Under the pieces are notes generated by a model, which worked only from the letters and a program-made list of their open reading frames with translations, was not told the origin of the DNA and made no database searches. Shown here piece by piece: positions 37,650 to 49,125 of a stretch of 64,000 nucleotides of DNA; the first letter of the stretch is position 1; every line of letters starts with the position of its first letter. This DNA is from Gossypium raimondii (Eukaryota; Streptophyta; Magnoliopsida; Malvales; Malvaceae), in contig NC_068569.1 in assembly GCF_025698545.1 (NCBI RefSeq), positions 5,394,001 to 5,458,000 on the forward strand, given 5' to 3'. The position numbers were made by a program, and so were the translations under genes.

Positions 37650-37907
37650 ATGTCTCGGCACAGACGCCAAGCCTCTCGAGTGCTCCCACCGGACCTAAGT
37701 CTAACATGGGAAGGAGACGAGCAGCCACCCAAATCCACCCACTCCTCCGTCCAACCAATTGCCACTGCCACTCCCTACGGCTCTAAAGCTACATCCACTG
37801 ACACCTCTTCAAATCCATCCACAACCATTCTTCAACATTACTCTTCCGGAGACCATTCCCTGCAGTCTCCTCAAAACAACCCTTCTACAACCACCAAACC
37901 TTCTTGA
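37650..37907 (+). CDS. Small Ser/Thr/Pro-rich protein of unknown function (85 aa)
   Basis: A single open frame opens MSRHRRQASRVLPPDLSLTW and continues as a hydrophilic, low-complexity sequence rich in Ser, Thr, Pro and Gln, ending STTTKPS. No signal peptide, membrane segment or known domain. The basic start could suit nuclear or nucleic-acid contact, but that is a guess. Support as a gene comes from context: a TATA box about 50 nt upstream, a short A/C-rich leader, GC content above the surroundings, and a T-rich 3' flank. An overlapping +1 frame (37759-37971) also stays open because of composition. I do not recognise the family. Confidence 0.55.
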   Translation: MSRHRRQASRVLPPDLSLTWEGDEQPPKSTHSSVQPIATATPYGSKATSTDTSSNPSTTILQHYSSGDHSLQSPQNNPSTTTKPS

Positions 37908-39635
37908 AATGAAACCCCTACTTCTTATTACTACTTCTTTTCTTTGTAGCAGTGTTGAAGGCTTATCCTAGTCTTCTTTTTTTCTTCTCATTTCATGTGT
38001 ATAATTTGTGTTGGTAAGCTGAAAAAGCTTGACGTTTGATGTACGTTGTGCCAGGTGTTGCTTATTTAGCTTCTTGAATTTGCAATACTTCTCTGCCTCT
38101 TTCTCAATAGGATCTTTTTTCTTCTATTTTTGCGCATTGTAGGTTTTTCTATTTCATGCCAAGAGTAAATGATTTTATTTAAGAAAAAAGAATCGGATCA
38201 CTTTAATTAAGACAATGCATTGAATACATGAATATCTCCTTTTAGTTTTTATAATTTTATCTATTTTTTTTTACTATTAACCATTAAGTTATAATAACGA
38301 CCCTAATCACACACTTTATAACTAAAAGATAGTGAAGTTAGCATATTAGAGAATATCTTCAGAGTATTTTAATTTTGATTTTTCACCATGTTATTTTAAT
38401 TAATTTTAATCATAAGTACTAGAGTTTAAGTTCAATCCCAAACAACCACATTCTCCTCCTCCAATTATAAAATATATATATTCGTAAGTGACAAGAGAAA
38501 GAATGACTTAAATCTAAGATTATATGTCAATTTAAATATCATAAACTTAGTTATACAAGTTAAATAAATATAAACTTCTTTTTGATATTTTTCGTCAACT
38601 GCATTTACTATCAAAATAAAATTTTGACATTTTAACAATTCAATTACTCAATTAATAATAACAAGTTGAAATTTACACTTACGTGTTTTCTTATATTATG
38701 TTAAGTAAAGGAAAAACCTCCTTTTGTTATTCCTCGACAAGTGCATTTACTATCAAAATAAAAATGTTTCCACTACTCAATTAATAAATCATAAATTGGT
38801 ATTTATTCTTAAGTAGTATTTGGTGTTTTCTTATGTTAAGATTCCAATGGAACGTGATTGTTGAGAATATAATTACGTTTGGTATACATCAAAAGGTATT
38901 GATTAAAATCTCAGGACAATTATATTACAACGTTTGGTTCACTAAGTACTTTTCTAAAACTGTAACCATAATTTAAGAATTTATCCTTATTAAATAAAAG
39001 ATAATATTAAAGATTTTAATTTTATAATAAAATTTATTCTTAACAAATATTTGGGTTAAATATTTAATAATAAATTTTAATTGATAGTTTTAAATTGTTT
39101 TTATTTTTATTTTTATTTTTAATTGAAAGCAAATTTGTTTCAAATTTGTCTTGCACATATATTTTAAATATAATAATGCATATATAAGCTAAATATTTCA
39201 AATCATGTATTAGTTTAGCTAAAGACTATAATGTAAAAAATTGATTTTAGGTATTACTCTAAACAAAATTATAAATAATTTAAAGTTCAATCATGCAAAA
39301 GGTTATGATTAAATAAGTGAGCTAAACTTAATCTTAATTTTTTTCCTTTTGGTCATAAATATTCATAAAAACTATAATAAAATTGAATTTCAATTAATAC
39401 ATCGAAAAGAAAAGAGAAAAACAATAGAAAATAAAGATAATATGTAAGCGATATACCATATAAATGATTAAATATGCATATAAAAATAAAATTAGAGAAA
39501 AAAATTACATGCGAAGAATCCGTTGAAGTAATAGAAAAAATCAAATAGAAGGAAGGAGACAATAGCCTTTTTTTTGGCGTTTATTAATAGATTAATTTCT
39601 TAAACCAATATAAAATATGGTTAATTTTGTCTTAA
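37908..39635. other. AT-rich intergenic DNA
   Basis: 3' flank of the small gene, then low-complexity AT-rich sequence. Two partly similar stretches near 38570 and 38730 (actgcatttactatcaaaat / gtgcatttactatcaaaat) look like an old local duplication. No gene seen. Confidence 0.45.
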
Positions 39636-39757
39636 ATTTTTTTTTGATGAATTACAATAACAAGGCAAACCCCGAACAACAAACGCGACTAGCGTGACTC
39701 GAAACCAGATCACACCTAGGACGATAAACAACTTGACCATCAGACTATCACACGAGG
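39636..39757 (-). mobile_element. tRNA-derived SINE, 122 bp, with 11-bp target duplication
   Basis: On the minus strand it carries a pol III A-box-like TCTGATGGTCAAG and a B box GGTTTCGAGTC about 30 nt further on, then a short unrelated body and a terminal A-run (T-run at 39637-39645 on the plus strand). It is flanked by perfect 11-bp repeats ttttgtcttaa at 39625-39635 and 39758-39768. Together these are the hallmarks of a SINE insertion. A true tRNA gene is excluded because no cloverleaf or acceptor stem closes. Confidence 0.85.
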
Positions 39758-39768
39758 TTTTGTCTTAA

Positions 39769-40850
39769 TATTTTTATTGTTCCAATCTATATGGAAAAGT
39801 AATTTTTTATTTTATTATTATTATGGGAATCACATTATCATGTTCATGGGAACGTAACTCCCAAATGTTAGAATCATTTTCCAACTTATTAAATTCCTAA
39901 GAAATTGATCACTTTTTGTCATACCAAACATTATATCACGCTATCTCAATGATTAATTAATGAATTATTAACATTTAGAAAATTTTCTTTTAATTTTACT
40001 AAATCCAAAACAAAAGCTCGTATCATTGTGATAAAGAAATTATATGTTACTATTATATAACCAAAAAAAATCCATTAATGAATACTACTTTGAACCATGC
40101 TGGGATGGCTTGAAATAGAAGGTAGAGTGGGTACATAATAGGTTGGTTGTTTGCTCATTTCCTTTATGTTTATCTTTCATTGGTAAATTACAAGTATGGT
40201 TACTGGAGAGTAAGAATGTTTTAAACAATAAATAAATAAAGAAGGAAAATCCCCGGGAGATAAACCCGTCATAAGCCCATGATTTTTTAGGCTTACTTCA
40301 GGATGAGCCCAAACCTATGTTGGATTCTTATTTGCCGTATAAGAAATCAAATTTTTATATTTCGATTTTACATGAAATGCATATTTTATATATAAACTCT
40401 TTAAATTTACACGTGATTATGTATTTGAAAGGTAAAAAAAAAACATAAATTTCAAAATCATAAATATGCATAAGATTTTTAATTTATCTAAACAAATTTA
40501 ATAAAACAAAAAGATAATTGTAGTTGCTGATGATATTTTTTTTACTTTAACTAATGGTTAAAAATTCAATTTTATCTTGAGTATAGAGTAATTTTAAAAC
40601 TCGTGACTAAATCTACGTCTTTAACGTAAAAAATTAATTAATTATCCAACTCACTCTAATGGATATCTTGAAAAAAATAATTATTTAATTAGAGTAAGAA
40701 AAACCCGTAAAATTAGAATTAATATGGATTAGCCCAAAACTTGATGGAAACAAAAAAAACCCTTTAAACTTACTCGTAACCCATCATTGGATAGGACCCT
40801 ACCAAAATTTTAACGGGAGGTCCCACTTATTGTACTTAATATAAACGATG
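39769..40850. other. AT-rich intergenic DNA and AHL promoter
   Basis: No gene seen; ends at the AHL core promoter. Confidence 0.45.
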
Positions 40851-40852
40851 GC

Positions 40853-40866
40853 TATAAAACCCTAAA
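40853..40866 (+). promoter_or_regulatory. AHL core promoter: TATA box joined to a telo-box
   Basis: CTATAAAA at 40853-40860 runs straight into AAACCCTAA (40858-40866). The start site should fall about 30 nt downstream, that is near or after 40885. This argues against the in-frame ATG at 40877 and for the one at 40934. Confidence 0.65.
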
Positions 40867-40933
40867 AAAGCGTAAATTGCTTCATCTTTTTTATGACCTG
40901 TTCTCGCTTTTTAGTCCCTCGGCTCTGCGCACA

Positions 40934-41815
40934 ATGGCGGATTATAGCGGAGCTATCTCACTTTCTCAAGCGCACGTCTCCGACGATGACTCATCGGAGC
41001 ACAGCCCTAGGAGTGTCCCAACTTCTCCTGCATTTTCTTCCAAGTCCAAAACTCCTACCAACATGATTGTCACCCTTGATCATCACCATCACCAGAGGAA
41101 GCCTAGAGGTAGGCCTCCTGGATCCAAAAACAAGCCTAAACCCCCCATTGTTATAACCAGAGACACTGGCTCTGCTATGAAGCCTGTCATTCTTGACATC
41201 TCCGCTGGTTCTGATATTATTGATGCTATTATCACCTTTGCCCGTTCTAACCATGTTGGTATTTGTATTATCAATGTTACTGGCTCTGTATCAAACGTCA
41301 CGCTCCGCCATCCTGTTTCTCAAGCGCCTGCTCTCTCTCTTCATGGACCCTTCGGGTTGCTCTCTTTGTCTGGCTCATACATTGCATCTACTACCATATC
41401 TTCTTCTACTGAAACGTCACAATCTTCTCAGCCATCAAGCTCACCCTCGCCTAGTTCCTTGTCTCCCAATCTGTCTTGCTCTTTTGGTATAACTCTTGCA
41501 GGTGCACAAGGGCAAGTTTTTGGAGGGATGATAGGAGGGAAAGTAATAGCAGCAACGCAGGTGATTGTGGTGGCTGCTACTTTTGTAAACCCTGCGTTTC
41601 ATAGGCTGCCTTGTAAAGGTGATAATGAAGATACTCATCAGGAAACCAAGCATTGTATTCACGGTAACGTTGGTGGTGGAGCTTCTGGTGCAACCGAGTC
41701 ATGCTCTTCAACTGGTATGTCCACGGCTGTTTACAGTTCACCATGTCCCACTCCACTCAATTGCCAGATCTCGCCCGATGTTATGCCTTGGGGTCCACCC
41801 TCACGTCCCTTTTGA
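40934..41815 (+). CDS. AT-hook motif nuclear-localized (AHL) protein with PPC/DUF296 domain
   Basis: Intronless frame of 293 aa from MADYSGAISL. An upstream in-frame ATG at 40877 would add 19 residues but lies too close to the TATA box. One AT-hook (RKPRGRPPGSKNK, about residues 55-67) follows a His run. The PPC domain occupies about residues 82-225: KPVILDISAGSDIIDAIITF, then LAGAQGQVFGG and IVVAATFVNPAFHRLP. AHL proteins bind AT-rich and matrix-attachment DNA in the nucleus, form trimers through PPC, and repress growth genes. Two oddities: the usual GRFEIL core motif reads GPFGLL, and a Ser/Pro-rich insert (about residues 153-182) splits the PPC domain. The intronless, single-AT-hook form matches the type-I clade. 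Confidence 0.92.
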   Translation: MADYSGAISLSQAHVSDDDSSEHSPRSVPTSPAFSSKSKTPTNMIVTLDHHHHQRKPRGRPPGSKNKPKPPIVITRDTGSAMKPVILDISAGSDIIDAIITFARSNHVGICIINVTGSVSNVTLRHPVSQAPALSLHGPFGLLSLSGSYIASTTISSSTETSQSSQPSSSPSPSSLSPNLSCSFGITLAGAQGQVFGGMIGGKVIAATQVIVVAATFVNPAFHRLPCKGDNEDTHQETKHCIHGNVGGGASGATESCSSTGMSTAVYSSPCPTPLNCQISPDVMPWGPPSRPF

Positions 41816-43350
41816 GTAAATGAAGGACTTGTGATATTCTCGACATATATACATTAGTCAGATAGATTTTAGTTTTAATAACATCTCAAGCTCAGTATGA
41901 GAACTATTTTGGGGGGTTTTGAGCTTGTATTCATTTATCTTTCCTTGATATAATTTGAATGATAACTAGCTTTATATATATGCACTTTATAATATAATTA
42001 CCTTCATGCTTGTTAATTGTTAAACCATAAAAAATCACTACCACCGTTCTCTTATCTTGATCTTTTTGGAACATGCATTCCTTCTATCACTGTCTACAGT
42101 TTTGAAATTTGTATTTAGGGATCATAATTCACAAGGAAAAGGCTATCTACTTTTCACATGTCGTAAATAAATAATTAAAAAAAGAAGACAAGTATGATGT
42201 GCGACGTGTCTTTCGGGGTAGTAGTTCCCATAGTTTAGTGTTGCTACAGAACAACTGAAATGTCACTTGTTAAGGGTTGAAAGCTAGGGTCTCTAAGCCC
42301 AACCTCTTTCCCTGGGGAAGGACCAATTTCTTTTGACATCTCAAGAAAGAAGGCCTCAGAGAATAAGCCAGAGTGACATACACAGGCTTCATACAGTGTA
42401 CGTGAGCAACTTGACTCTTCTATACTGTTTCTGGGTAACTTTCAACTCGTTACTGAGCTCTGTCTTTTATTTCTTGTCCCCTCATACAGGCATTGATCAA
42501 GGTGCTTTTGTGCTTTATATCATATTTGTTTTAATTTTGCTTAACTCTTAGACCAAATACTTAGACCAAATACTGTATGAGTTGTCTTAAGTTTTGTTCT
42601 TTTTTTATTGTCAACCTCCCTGTCCCTCAATTCCGTGCTTAATAATGTTACGATTAATCACAGGTACATATAGATCCAATGTAAACTGAATAAAGGATAT
42701 GGCACATATATTTAAATTATGAATTAATAATTTATTATTAATTATCTATGCACTATCAATGAATCAAATAAATAATATATATTTAATTTTTAAGTTGGTG
42801 TTGTTGGGTTTTCATCTTGTATGCTAATAGGGTACAGAATTTAGGTATCTTCTTTTATTATACTATTATGCAATGCAAAGCAATATGCATCCAAATGTAT
42901 TAATAGTATATGGTAAAGATATCGAGTAATACTGTGTAAGATGGTAAAATATCGATTCATATATTATATATAGCTATATACATAATTAGATTTATGATCA
43001 TACATATGAATATGTAGTGTTTATACATGAGTGAAATTCTAAGTTAGTGTAAGAAACTGCGCATGGGTTTTGCTTGGCTTTTAGCTGTTGCTTGTATACA
43101 AATAGTGCATGATACTTGTCCCCTAGTCCCCCGCTGTCAATGATGGACATGGAACTGGATGAAGATAATCTTTCATTTTCAGTCACAAGAGAAGAAGAAA
43201 ACAAAATTCAGTCAATATCAAATGAGGGAGAGACGGTGGGGGGGGGGGGGTAACTTTATGTGCCTCGTGAAAATAATGAGAATAAGAGGGGGCGAAAATA
43301 GCAGGAGTGCGGAATGGGATGGGATGGGATGGGAGTGGGTCCTGTTTAAG
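41816..43350. other. Intergenic DNA downstream of AHL
   Basis: AHL 3'UTR first, then AT-rich DNA. A more GC-balanced piece at about 42190-42500 holds no recognisable gene. A (G)13 run lies at 43238-43250. Confidence 0.45.
43315..43338 (+). repeat. (TGGGA)n tract, possible G-quadruplex
   Basis: Four TGGGA units followed by GTGGG give five G3 runs with one- or two-base loops. The tract sits 13 bp from the foldback element's left target duplication. Confidence 0.7.
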
Positions 43351-44297
43351 GTGATGGACAGGCTATTTTACCCATTTCACCCAACAAAAATTAATATTTA
43401 TAAAAATACCTAATTCAAAAATATTTATTAAAATGACTTGAAAGAGACAGTAAAATTAGGTTATAAGAAATAGATGGTAGGCACCACTTTTTTCTATTAA
43501 AAAAATAATTTTTTGGGATTTTGGACACCAAATGGCCAGAACCATATATTTTTTCAAAAAAAATTTTGGAGGTGTTGGTACACTGATGATTGTCATCTTT
43601 TTATCTGATTAAAAAGATATTTTTTGGGGGGGAAGTGGTGCCGGCCAACAAAGGGCGAATATCACCCAACAATATTGCAACATAACCCCTCCTTGTTTTT
43701 CCATCTTTTTTTTTATTTTTCAAGTTTAATTACATATTTTATATTTTAAAACAATATTGAACTACTTATCATGTTTTTTAATTATTATTGCATCACTCAC
43801 ATTATTGTTAAAATTAAAAATTAATTTAAAATCATGAAAATTCAATAATAATTTTTAATATGTAGTTCAATATATTTTAAATTAATTTTTAAATTTAATA
43901 ATAATGTGAGTACTGCAATAATAATTAAAAAATATGATAAGTAGTTTAATATTTTTTTAAATGTAAAATGTAATTAAACTTAGAAAATAAAAAAGATGGG
44001 AAAATAAGGAGGGGTTATGTTACAATATTTTCAATTTTTTTGTTGGGTGATTTTGGCCCTTTGTTAGCAGGCACCACTGCCTAAAAAATATTTTTTTAAT
44101 CAGATAAAAGGTGCCAGCCATCAATATGTCAGCACCCAAAATTTATTTTTTAATAAAAAAAGTAATGCCGACCATCTATTTTTCATAACTTAATTTTACT
44201 GTTCATTTTAAGTTATTTTGATGAATATTTTTGAATTAGGGTTATTTTTATAAACATTAATATTTTTGGGTCAATTGGGTAAAAAAGCGTGATGGAC
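43351..44297. mobile_element. Foldback MITE (929 bp) with 9-bp target duplications, Mutator-like
   Basis: The 9-bp repeat gtgatggac flanks the element exactly (43351-43359 and 44289-44297). The element (43360-44288) is a near-complete inverted repeat: the left arm from ggctattttaccca matches the reverse complement of the right end (gcttttttaccca). Pairing continues through landmarks such as aattcaaaaatatt, cagtaaaatta, aatagatggt, ggcaccac and the hairpin-like centre near 43835-43870. Arms are roughly 430-470 bp with a short loop. There is no coding frame. A 9-bp duplication with long terminal inverted repeats is typical of Mutator-like non-autonomous elements. Confidence 0.85.
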
Positions 44298-47200
44298 GTC
44301 ACTGCAGTAAGTAGAGAGTTGAGGAAGAACAGGCACGCGAGGTCAGAAACAATGTTGGGTTTTATCCGAACGTGTCATTTTCAAGACCAATCTAATCTAA
44401 CAGTAAAAAGTAAAAGCTGCTTTGACTTTGGTTATTTTTGGTTTTGAGGGAAAAGGAAAACAGAGAAAGGAGTGGGTGTTGCTCAATGCTCATACTTGGT
44501 GCTTCAAAAGGTAGAAGTAGTTGAATATGTGGGTAACATGGAACTTAGGCTTCCCATTGGTTACGGTGCGGTGCGTTTAGCTTACTTTTTGTCTTACGTT
44601 ACAGTATCGTTACAGTGTTTAACCTCACCGCCACCGCTATTTTTATACTAACCACAGGCAAACGCACAGACCATCCAAACCCAACCTAAAAGACTTTGTT
44701 GGACAAAGCATATGGGAAGCCCTGCAGGTAGGTAGGTAGAGACTAGAGAGTCCCGAGTGGCATTAAATTCCAAAGGTATGTTAAAGGCTAGCGAGCTTAA
44801 CTAGTTTGCCAATGTGAAAGGGGAGCATGCATGCAGTGTTAGAAATTCATAACTCTTTCATTGGGAACTGGAATAATAATAAAATATATAATCTATATGT
44901 TGATGGGTTGAGTGAGCTTATGTCAAGCAGAGAACTGCTGTGGGTGGGTATTTGTTTTGTGGGATACGTTTTACCTTACCTTACCGTACAGAAGAAAGAA
45001 TTAATGAGTTGAAGATCAGAAAAAGCGTGAAAAGTAAGTAGCTATTCCAAAAGCTAATGCTAGATTAGGATCTAGCTTCGGAGGAAGTGGCAGCTAGGGT
45101 AGGGGCCTATAAAGAAGAATCCCAAATGTTACTGAATAGTCAAAAGCTTTGCGTATTTGGTTGCTTCGACGGAACAACTAACAAGTTACGCCTCGTAATT
45201 ATATTCAGGTTTTGAGCTTTATTCATACTAATACAACATATTTTACAGTCAGTGGATACTTTAATTCTCAAATTTGGAAACTTTTAGGAAATAATTAATT
45301 GTCAATGTTTATTTATTAAATGAATGAAGTTATATATATTTACTATGAATCTTTTTATTCCATAGTTTTTAATTAAAAATAATAATGTTTTATTTAATAT
45401 TAAAATAAATTATAGATTATATTATGTTAAAATAATCATATTGTTAAATATAATATATATTTCAATTAGTATAAGTAAGTGCTTTTTTACAATTATAAAG
45501 GACAATCAAATTGATTACCAAACTTATACCAAAATAATTTTATACAATGTTGACATAAATTAAAATAAAATTATATATTTTTTTATGAAAAAGGAAAAGC
45601 ATTAAGCTAGGATTACATCGGAACTACACACCCTCAAACATAGGATATGAAGCGCAATGGTTATCGTTGTTTAATAAACTCCTCAAACTTGCCGGTGGTT
45701 CCTCATGAACAATCAACTGCCCCACTTCACATTTGGCTTCTTTTGTGAGACAATCTATCACCCTATTACTCTCTCTCAATATCTGTCGAAACTTTAATTC
45801 CTAATTCTTAGAGTACCAGTCTTAAATGAGTTTAACTTCATTGTAGTTATTATTTGTTGCTAGACCATTCTGGATAATAGTTACCAACATTAAATTATCA
45901 AAAATAAATATAAATTGAAAATTAACATATATTTATACATATAAAATGATATTGGAATCTGCTATCATAAAATTTCAGACACTCACCTTACTATTAATAA
46001 CGCCTCATTGGCAGTAAGGTTAATTTTAAAAAAAAAAAGTTGTCTTTTATTTACTTTTTAGTACATGGGGAATTTTTAATTTAATTATAATATTAGCTTT
46101 GTGATAAATTTTATTTTGAGATTAACTACAGTTGTCACTGAAAAAAACCTGGGCTTTAGCCTGAAATATTAAACCCAATAGCATCTTTGAGCTTTAGATT
46201 TGAAGAAAGGTTGGACCTAGCTTTGATTTTACAAAATGGACAGGGGACAGGGCCCATTCAAACATAATTCTATTTTTTATTTATTAGTAAAAGCTTTTTT
46301 AAAGGATATTTACTACTAAAAGTTTTAATACCATCCAAAATTAGCATTTAAGTCCGACCTTCAAACCCTCACCCTTCAATCTACCTAACATAATAACAAC
46401 CATAGATTTTGGCCAAGGTTTGTTTGTGTTAAATTATATAATAAAAACTGAAGCTTAAAATAAGTTCTAATTACTAATTATATATATTTTGAACATTTGG
46501 AATTTATTTCTCATATTTTTATTTTTAAGAATTTAGTCTTTTATTTTTCGGATTTAAAATTTAAATTCAGTTGTTACCACCATTCAATTATTTAGTGAGA
46601 AAATTTAAAATAATAATAATAATAATAACCACTTGGTAATGTAACAATAAAAATGACATTAAAATATTGATTAATAATTTTTCTTAAAAACACCAAATTG
46701 AACTCATGGTGATTAAAAAATTCTATTGAAATAGTTGCTTAAGAAATTTTGTTGTCGACATTCGATAGCTCTTAGACTAATGACATCATAAAAGTAGAGA
46801 CCAAGTTATGTTAAAAATTAAACTCAAATTTCAGTATAGTCTAAGGTCCAAAATTGGAATTTAACTATTATCTTATAATGTCTAGAAGAAAAACAATGCA
46901 AACCTAAGAGAAGTGTAAAACAACATGACGGTCTTTATGGCTCATAGCGATTTTTTAATCGAAAATTTAACAATACTAACTATTTAGACTAACTAATAAT
47001 ATTATAAAAATATTAATTTTAGATATAATAGATAGATTAAAACTAAAATTTTACCATTTTTACTAATATGTAAAAATAAAAAACCATGAGTGACCACAAG
47101 TCAATGAAGGTCCAAAACCCTCCTTTTATATAATAATGGTAATGATAATAATAAAATTATACTAATACTTTCAAAAATATTAATAACAACAGGAAGAATA

Positions 47201-49125
47201 TTTGATAGGTTGTTGGTGCATAAATTTTATACTTCATCATTAAATCAATTAATATATATTGGAAGAGTTATAAATAAATTGTGATAATTTTATTCGAACA
47301 TATTTAAATAATAAATCATTATAAATAAATGATAAAATTTTAAATTCAAAATCCAACTACAACTTATTAATATTTATTTATAATAGTTACAAATTATATT
47401 TAAAAAATATTAGTATTTATTTTAGGTCTTTCATATATTTTGTTTAATTTAATAATAAAATGTCATGTTATTAGTTATTGATAATATGTGAGACTTATGT
47501 ATCAAATGCTATTCCATAATAATGACAAATCTAAAAGGAAAGTTGCAATGCCTTCCCAACACTTGTCCAAGGTTTTCTTTTGTTTTCCTTTTTCATTATA
47601 AACATAGATGTTTAAATTTCAAATCTGGTTATTCAAAAATATATACATCTGAGTAGTGAAAAAATAGTAAAAGGGAAAAGCATGATGGTTGAAGATTGAA
47701 GATGAAGTTAGGTAGGCGGAATTAATGGGTGTGTCAAAAAACAGCCAACAGAAGGAAGCTTACGGTGCCAGCCAATAAACTGGCAACAAAATTGTAAGCA
47801 TAAGCTGCCCCCCACCATAGTTGGTATGTATGAACCACCTCAATTAATATCATCAATTTAAAAGTAAAAAGAGAATGAAGTGTTAACACATCATTGGCAA
47901 TAAACACTTGATGTTTTCAACTGCTGCCTTGGATTCCAATTTCTTTAAAGAAAGAAATAAAACAAAGTGAAATCTCTAGGAAGCGGGGTATGATCCTTGG
48001 ATATTAAATGTGATAAAGTTAAAACAAAATATGTATTAGAGCATTAATTTTTATTTATTCTAGTAGATCAAAATCATGGAATCTATTTATGAGATGGTGA
48101 GAGTTGAAACACCGGCTGAATTCCAGTGCAGCAGAAGGATTTTAGTGGGGTTCAACAAATATATTTTTGGACTGCAATTTTCAACATTTTGATCATGACT
48201 TGGGGGACATTTTCCACAAATATCAAGATATTTTATTTGCATGCATAAATCATTTCACTTTTATTGATTTTATTGGTCTATTGGAAAAACCCACAATAGA
48301 GTTGTCCTCTCATCTTAGTTTTTCCCCGAAAATAAAATAAAAGACAAAAGAATTTTACATAGATGGAGATCAGACAAGAGAAGAGGAATAGTAAAATGGG
48401 TTTAATTTAAATAAATTGAGTAGTCATGCACTTAGAGCATTCTTCCCACCCAACAACAATAAAAAGTTATTCAGAAAATTCACAGAATTGGAAGTCCTTA
48501 GTTTGTTATTTTGGGAATGTCGGTGCTCCTCACCACTTCGATTTTATCCTAACCCAAAAGGAATAAAATAAAATGCCACTAAAATCAAATGTAATCATTG
48601 TTTCTACCGAATAAAAGCAAAACAAAAATCATCACCTTCTGCAGACGAGATTGCTTGCTTCTATCATTATTTTATTTACATTTTGGACATAATTTTTTTA
48701 ATAAATTTACTACTGCAAAAAGCGAATGTTGGAGAGGATTGTGACCCCTTTGTTTTTTTGTTTTATAAAAATATTCGATTTGTGTTTTCGTGTTAATTCT
48801 ACAATATCTGGAAAATTTTCGTCCGAATGATTGGAGATGAAGGTCGAAATCCATAAAGTTCATTTCATTTTGTCTCTCTCCAAATTGAAAACACAAGGAT
48901 AAACGGCTGAGTTATTAAAAGATGGGGATGTTACAAATTATAAATTACAATCTCAACATTTAAGTCAATATAGAGGATTTTAACAACTGAGTTGCAGAGA
49001 AAACAAGGCGAAAGCTGTTGTTGTTAAGACAAAAGAGTAGTAAAATCAATGTCAAAAGCACTACTTGTCAACTCCCTCTCAATTTCTGATAACATTTGCA
49101 GCCATACCCTGCTTCACCACGAACT
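44298..49125. other. Long AT-rich intergenic region
   Basis: About 4.8 kb with one LINE remnant (45624-45790). The frames at 44827-45012 and 48672-48896 lack domains. No RNA gene seen. The last few hundred bases are the 3' flank of the C2 gene. Confidence 0.45.
45624..45790 (-). mobile_element. C-terminal remnant of a LINE-type RNase H-like domain
   Basis: Minus-strand translation gives RQILRESNRVIDCLTKEAKC, then VGQLIVHEEPPASLRSLL, a short tail and a stop at 45626-45624. The R-E-x-N-x-x-x-D-x-L-x-K-E-A and EEPP signatures mark the end of a plant LINE RNase H-like domain. The match is lost upstream of about 45790. It is less degraded than the remnant at 36235-36700. Confidence 0.65.

Noticed and set aside
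39636-39757. Possible tRNA gene on the minus strand
   Set aside because: A and B boxes are present, but no cloverleaf can be drawn, and the A-tail with 11-bp target duplication identify a SINE.
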